A stretch of DNA of 64,000 nt from Trichomonas vaginalis G3 (taxonomy: Eukaryota; Parabasalia; Trichomonadida; Trichomonadidae). The DNA lies in assembly GCF_026262505.1 (NCBI RefSeq), contig NC_067206.1, positions 2,294,001 through 2,358,000 on the forward strand, given 5' to 3'. The notes beneath the pieces were generated by a model. The model was not told where the DNA came from. It did not search any database and saw only the letters and a program-made list of their open reading frames with translations. Position numbers and translations under genes: made by a program. This document shows, in pieces, positions 59,696 to 64,000 of this stretch. Position 1 is the stretch's first letter, and the number at the start of each line of letters is the position of its first letter.

Positions 59696-60482
59696 AGTAT
59701 AAGTAGTACAGTTTAACCAACAAAAAAGTCTTAATAATCTTCCAACGCCATTTAATTCCTTTCTTTTTTTGATTGGAAAGTTTACAATCATACCATGAAA
59801 AATAAACTATCCCTCAAAAAAATATTTCTTCTTCATGGGAAAACGTTTGTACTCGACAATTATATCTTGATTGTTCGATAATGAATTAATTATGATATTT
59901 GAATGCAGTAGAATGTTCTGGATAGTTGTAATCATGAATGAATTATCATAAGTATATGTCGAATTGATATTATTCAATCCGACCAATTTATTTATAATAA
60001 AGTAGTTCTTTTCTATCAACGATCTGCCATTGGCAACTTGTTTATATTTTCTTGTACAAACATTAGTTACCTAGTAAGCTCTTGAAATGGAAATTTTTAT
60101 CCGAAAAGCAATCGATATTTATTTAAATACCGAATAACCTGCCTATCCTCTGGATAAATTAATAGAAATAAAATATCTATCCTCTTGCAAGTGATTATCT
60201 CATCTATTCATTACAAATTCATCAAGAGAATAAAATTTGCTAGGATAATTGTAATACAAATTAGCAAAAATGAGTTTTTGATGATATCCATCATTGGTGA
60301 TTGATTAAAAACAATAGCTTATGTCCTTCAATAAGAAGATAAAAATTAATTGCTGAACTGTATGATATTTTAAAAGAATGCTATATTTTTGTGTATGAAT
60401 GTTGAAGTTTGGCTATAGGAAGAAAAGCATGTTGAGTAATAACATCGCATATTCTTTATAAATAACAAACAAAATTTATAAT
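59696..60482. other. Intergenic with one doubtful reading
   Basis: AT-rich spacer between convergent genes. A minus-strand frame of about 70-85 codons (59807-60060) looks protein-like but is within chance expectation for such DNA. Confidence 0.4.
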
Positions 60483-61721
60483 TTAAGCTTCACCATCAAG
60501 TTTATAGTGAGTGATTTCATACCCCGGAACAGAACTGATAGGAAGTTTTAATATTGTAGAGTACAGACGATCATAAAATGGATTGTCATTGTAATTGCTC
60601 ATGTAAACGCTATGATAGTTTGTAGACTTTTCTGCAGAAAACCTTTCTCCAGAAATTGCCTTCATAATTTCAAATTGATTCCGAACAAATCTTCTCCATG
60701 AATTCGGATCCCATGAGACGAATCTTTGAGAGATAATAGACTGTACAGCTGATAATGGTACGGCCAGTTTAATTGCATCTGAAATCATTTGACTTTTCAT
60801 TCTACGTTCAACACCTCTATGATAATCAAGATTTGGACGATAGTTAACTTCAAGAACAAATGGATTCAATTGCTTATCGAAAATTATATCGAACCCAAAA
60901 ATTTGGAAGCATCGACTATACCCACATGCTGGGCAATGAATACTTTCTGATGATGTTAGTAGATTTATTGCAGATAATATAGTTTTTGCTGCACAATCAT
61001 CTACTTTATTCCAAAAATCTTCTTCTGACAAGCCCAATTTCTTAAGCTCGGGGAGGATCTCAACTATCATACGAGATATTATTTTGAAATCCGAGTTATG
61101 CTGCTTATTCAAAGTTACATTAGTTAGCCTGCTAAAAATAGGATCAATTCCCACTTCTTCGGAACAAAATCTTCCTAACCCATTTCTATAGACATAAATG
61201 CGCAGTGGTTTAATTGAAGCTACTAGAACATAAAATCGAAAATCAAATTTTCTGTTATCAATAGTAATTGAATCAATATATTCTTGTGCTACAGCAGGTT
61301 GACGAGGTACATCAATTTTTTGTCCGGGTTCTATAATAATAATTCCTTTTCCTAATGAGCCGCCATCGGGTTTGACAATCCAAGTTTTCTTTGTGGTTTT
61401 AAGTACTTCTATAAATTCATCGTATTGTTCTGGAATAATATATGATTTTGGGATGAAATTAAATTCGCTTGGAAAAATTTTCTGAATTTCTTGAGTTATC
61501 TTTGCTAGGGAAGCTTTTCTAGTTAAAACCGATGCGGATGGAATTCTATTTGTAACTTGCCATGGATAAAGTTTCTCCCAAAAATCTTTTTCTTTTAGTG
61601 AATCATGCCATTGCAAAATATGAACCATGTGATTTGGCGTAAAAGTTATCCCACAATTCTCAAGCCCCATCCGAACGCTTTCGAAGTATATTTTACCAGC
61701 CTTAGCAATAATTCTTGTCAT
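60483..61721 (-). CDS. Tubulin-tyrosine-ligase-like (TTLL) enzyme
   Basis: 412 residues, ATP-grasp TTL domain over most of the length. Typical motifs are TWIVKPDGGSLGKGI (ATP-binding P-loop-like strand, about 131-145), AVAQEYIDSI, FDFRFYVLVASIKPLRIYVYRNGLGRF, and the closing IFGFDIIFDKQ / FVLEVNYRPNL metal-binding strand. TTLLs add glutamate or glycine (or Tyr) to tubulin tails on flagellar and cytoskeletal microtubules, which suits an organism with several flagella and an axostyle. Just before IFGFDI a cysteine group HCPACGYSRC resembles a small zinc knuckle. The exact amino acid added cannot be read from the sequence. Confidence 0.85.
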   Translation of the reverse strand: MTRIIAKAGKIYFESVRMGLENCGITFTPNHMVHILQWHDSLKEKDFWEKLYPWQVTNRIPSASVLTRKASLAKITQEIQKIFPSEFNFIPKSYIIPEQYDEFIEVLKTTKKTWIVKPDGGSLGKGIIIIEPGQKIDVPRQPAVAQEYIDSITIDNRKFDFRFYVLVASIKPLRIYVYRNGLGRFCSEEVGIDPIFSRLTNVTLNKQHNSDFKIISRMIVEILPELKKLGLSEEDFWNKVDDCAAKTILSAINLLTSSESIHCPACGYSRCFQIFGFDIIFDKQLNPFVLEVNYRPNLDYHRGVERRMKSQMISDAIKLAVPLSAVQSIISQRFVSWDPNSWRRFVRNQFEIMKAISGERFSAEKSTNYHSVYMSNYNDNPFYDRLYSTILKLPISSVPGYEITHYKLDGEA

Positions 61722-62911
61722 AATGGTATTGATATTATTTTCAAATAATTTTTACTCTGTTATAGAAAATCAGAAAAATGTTGAACTGTATGTATTATGG
61801 GTGGGAATAAATTTAAACGATAGGATTTTAAAATTGTGGGAAAATGTGTAAAATAATTGAGAAAATTGAATAAATTGAATTCTGAAAATATTGACAAAAT
61901 TTATTTGGAATATTAATCGATAAATTATCATGATTTTGATTAATAAAATTTGAATTGGATTCAATTATTTTCAGATCAGTTAAGTTCATTATTATTTAAT
62001 ACAATCAAATAAGACTTTTTGAAACCACTAATATTTTTTTGAAAAGATTTTGATGGATAAATTGTTAAAATGCATTATTTTTATTAAATTTGTAAACAGG
62101 ATTACATGCAATATGAATTATCAAACTTAGATTCAAATTAATTGATTTTGAATTTTTTTTCAGGAAGATTTGTAGATTTTCCATATTAAAAATGAAACAT
62201 CTGAAGTTTCTGTGCTCTACACATGCAGATCGAATTACTAAAGTAAAATTTTATTTAATTGTTTTTCAATTTCAAGTCGGTATTAACTAGTACTTGAAAA
62301 TTTTAGAGTACTGGATGACAAACCATAGTAGGCCCAATTCTAATTTTGGCTCATTTTGTAAATTAGTTTCAAAATTTGAATTATATGCATTTTTCACATA
62401 GCAAACCTGAAATGAGGATCTTCTCTACTGGTATATGACATCACCATGTAAAATGTTTGTTTATTTCCTTGTTATTACTCTATTAATCTTAAATTTTGTG
62501 ATTTTGATATAAAAAATTTGCGGGAAGTTTAAATTCCTTCATGTATATTAATCAAATCGCTATTTTGGCCATCTTGAGCCACTAAGAACAATTCCAAATT
62601 TTTTCGATATCTTCGATCTCCTGGAACTCCTCTCCAGTTTTGAATTTACTTTTTTTGATTTCGAAATTTTTTTGGAAATAATTGTATTGATTTTAAAAAA
62701 ATTGGAATATTTTGGTTTTATCAAAATACTCCTAAATTTCGAATCCGTAGAATATATACAATTTATAGCGTCTTATAGGGGATATCTCGATAATCATAAA
62801 ATATTCATAATTATGAAAAATTTATTATTTATATACCGAGAATAATGATTTTTTAAAATATTTTTTAATTTTCCTATACATGAGCTTTGTAAGTTCTTGA
62901 CAAATGTAATT
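61722..62911. other. Divergent intergenic region
   Basis: Nearly 1.2 kb between the TTLL gene and the final gene, very AT-rich, probably holding both promoters. No other gene or repeat supported. Confidence 0.45.
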
Positions 62912-64000
62912 ATGGAGAATCTTGTTAACGTCATTTTCTTACAACCATTCAAAATTTCTAACGGGACTACATCAGAGAATACAATAATGAGCAGGAAAAT
63001 GTCAATAAGCTCTCCGAGCCTACTAAAATCTTCTAGTGGGTACATTTCTCCTGAACCGAATTTTGTTTTCTCTGAAGAGTTTTCTCATAGAATTCTATCA
63101 TTGCTGAGAAAAGCTAATGAAACTGATCCAATTAATCTTGTTTTATCAGATTTTTCATTTAATTTTGTATATGAACAATGCTGCAAGAAACTTACAATCC
63201 AAAAACCAACTACTGCACAATATTTAGACTTAATGTACACAGATAATTTAATACAAATCGCTCAGTTGGTAATGTGGATTTCATTATATGATACAATCAA
63301 TGAAAACATCCTTCAGAACGATATCAGATTAATACATCAAAGGCTTTATGATCGATTATCACTTGCTTTTTATTCTTTAAGCAAACAGTTACAAGAAGTA
63401 TCATCCATGGCAAATCAACGTCTGATTGACTATTGGTCATCAGCCATATGCGCTACTATATTACAACTTACTGTTTCTGAGTTTAAAGGATCTGAAACAG
63501 ATAATAACTACGAGTTTGTTGAAACAATAGAGCGAGGCGTTAGAAAAATGCTCCTCGGCTTCCCTCCTGCTAATATATTAGTATTTCACGAATCAGTTCT
63601 CGCATTAATTTCCTTAAAAGCACAAAAATTAGTTCCAAAGACCTTTACACCATCAGCTAACCTTAGTTTATTTGATACTGGCAACACTACTACTACAGAA
63701 TTGATCGGAGCAATGACAATCGAAAACCATTACGAGACAGTTCATCGAAGATCCCAAGAAGTTGTCTTTAAATCAAACTCTGGTAATGCGTTAATTCAAA
63801 ATGCAATGCGGTTAACAGGCATGAAAGAACCTGTAGAAGCAAAAGGTCTGACATTTCGAAAAGGAACGACAGAAGTTAGTAACATGGTAATGAAAAAATG
63901 CAGTGCTATAATGGATGCAAGTCTTGCACGTGTTTCGGAACACGCTGACGATAGAGATTTACATTTATTAGAAATATGCGATAGCGAAAGAGCCTGTAAC
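62912..64000 (+). CDS. Large unknown protein, N-terminal part
   Basis: An open frame of 363 codons runs off the right end. The ATG at 62912 is the only in-frame start before an upstream stop at 62846. The N-terminal ~50 residues are Ser/Thr-rich and probably disordered; from ~55 the protein is helical (HRILSLLRKAN, QIAQLVMWISLYDTI, RLIHQRLYDRLSLAFYSL), without a recognised domain. No signal peptide or membrane helix is visible in the part seen. A helical-repeat (armadillo or HEAT-like) protein is possible. An internal Met at residue 26 is an alternative start. Confidence 0.75.
   Translation, partial: MENLVNVIFLQPFKISNGTTSENTIMSRKMSISSPSLLKSSSGYISPEPNFVFSEEFSHRILSLLRKANETDPINLVLSDFSFNFVYEQCCKKLTIQKPTTAQYLDLMYTDNLIQIAQLVMWISLYDTINENILQNDIRLIHQRLYDRLSLAFYSLSKQLQEVSSMANQRLIDYWSSAICATILQLTVSEFKGSETDNNYEFVETIERGVRKMLLGFPPANILVFHESVLALISLKAQKLVPKTFTPSANLSLFDTGNTTTTELIGAMTIENHYETVHRRSQEVVFKSNSGNALIQNAMRLTGMKEPVEAKGLTFRKGTTEVSNMVMKKCSAIMDASLARVSEHADDRDLHLLEICDSERACN

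Noticed and set aside
59807-60060. Minus-strand frame of about 85 codons without stop
   Set aside because: A few frames of this length are expected by chance in this much AT-rich spacer; no domain or initiator.
1-64000. tRNA or rRNA genes, CRISPR arrays, spliceosomal introns
   Set aside because: No cloverleaf-like G/C-rich segments, no regularly spaced short repeats of CRISPR type, and no match noticed to the known Trichomonas intron 3' motif (ACTAACACACAG).

Overview
The window looks like nuclear DNA of the parabasalid Trichomonas vaginalis (or a very close relative). It is AT-rich, the genes show no obvious introns, and many stop codons sit inside a TAAA tetramer (a known polyadenylation context in this species). 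Some start codons are preceded by a TCAYW initiator within about 30 bases. The gene set also fits: a hydrogenosomal malic enzyme of the AP65 type, BspA-like leucine-rich surface proteins, a papain-like cysteine protease, ankyrin-repeat and BTB/discoidin family genes, a Myb factor, and a resident Maverick (Polinton).

Layout. Bases 1-38,500 hold host genes on both strands: the end of V-ATPase subunit G, a two-RRM protein, a CAMK-like kinase, a broken ankyrin gene, aspartyl-tRNA synthetase, a kinesin-2 motor, CK2 alpha, a short unknown gene, calnexin, a 14-3-3 protein, a BET-type bromodomain protein, a UBL-UBA-SANT protein, malic enzyme (broken in this sequence), two BspA-like proteins on either side of a cysteine protease, a PH-AGC (Akt-like) kinase, the fossil of a cysteine-rich surface-type gene, and a BTB/discoidin-type protein. 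Bases 38,530-56,736 are one 18.2-kb Maverick with terminal inverted repeats and a 6-bp target-site duplication (GTCTAT). It is followed by a gene-poor stretch holding a 1.1-kb inverted-repeat element, then a Myb factor, a tubulin-tyrosine-ligase-like enzyme and the start of a large unknown gene that runs off the end.

The Maverick carries a capsid/packaging module (small amphipathic proteins, major capsid-like protein, FtsK/HerA-type ATPase), several unknown proteins, a protein with a phage tail-collar-like C-terminus, a KilA-N protein, a primase/SF3-helicase-type protein, an rve integrase and only the C-terminal part of a family B DNA polymerase. It has roughly ten breaks and is a fossil, but its ends are nearly identical and its target duplication is intact, so the insertion looks young. 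The KilA-N and primase-helicase genes sit among about 100-bp repeats that are direct on the left and inverted on the right. This suggests a replication cassette acquired separately. Most Maverick genes share a T-rich upstream motif unlike the host initiator.

Other less expected structure: a roughly 410-bp element with about 55-bp inverted termini next to the 14-3-3 start codon; a 17-bp inverted repeat pair 2.3 kb apart inside the Maverick; and a 19-base sequence shared by two Maverick genes on opposite strands.
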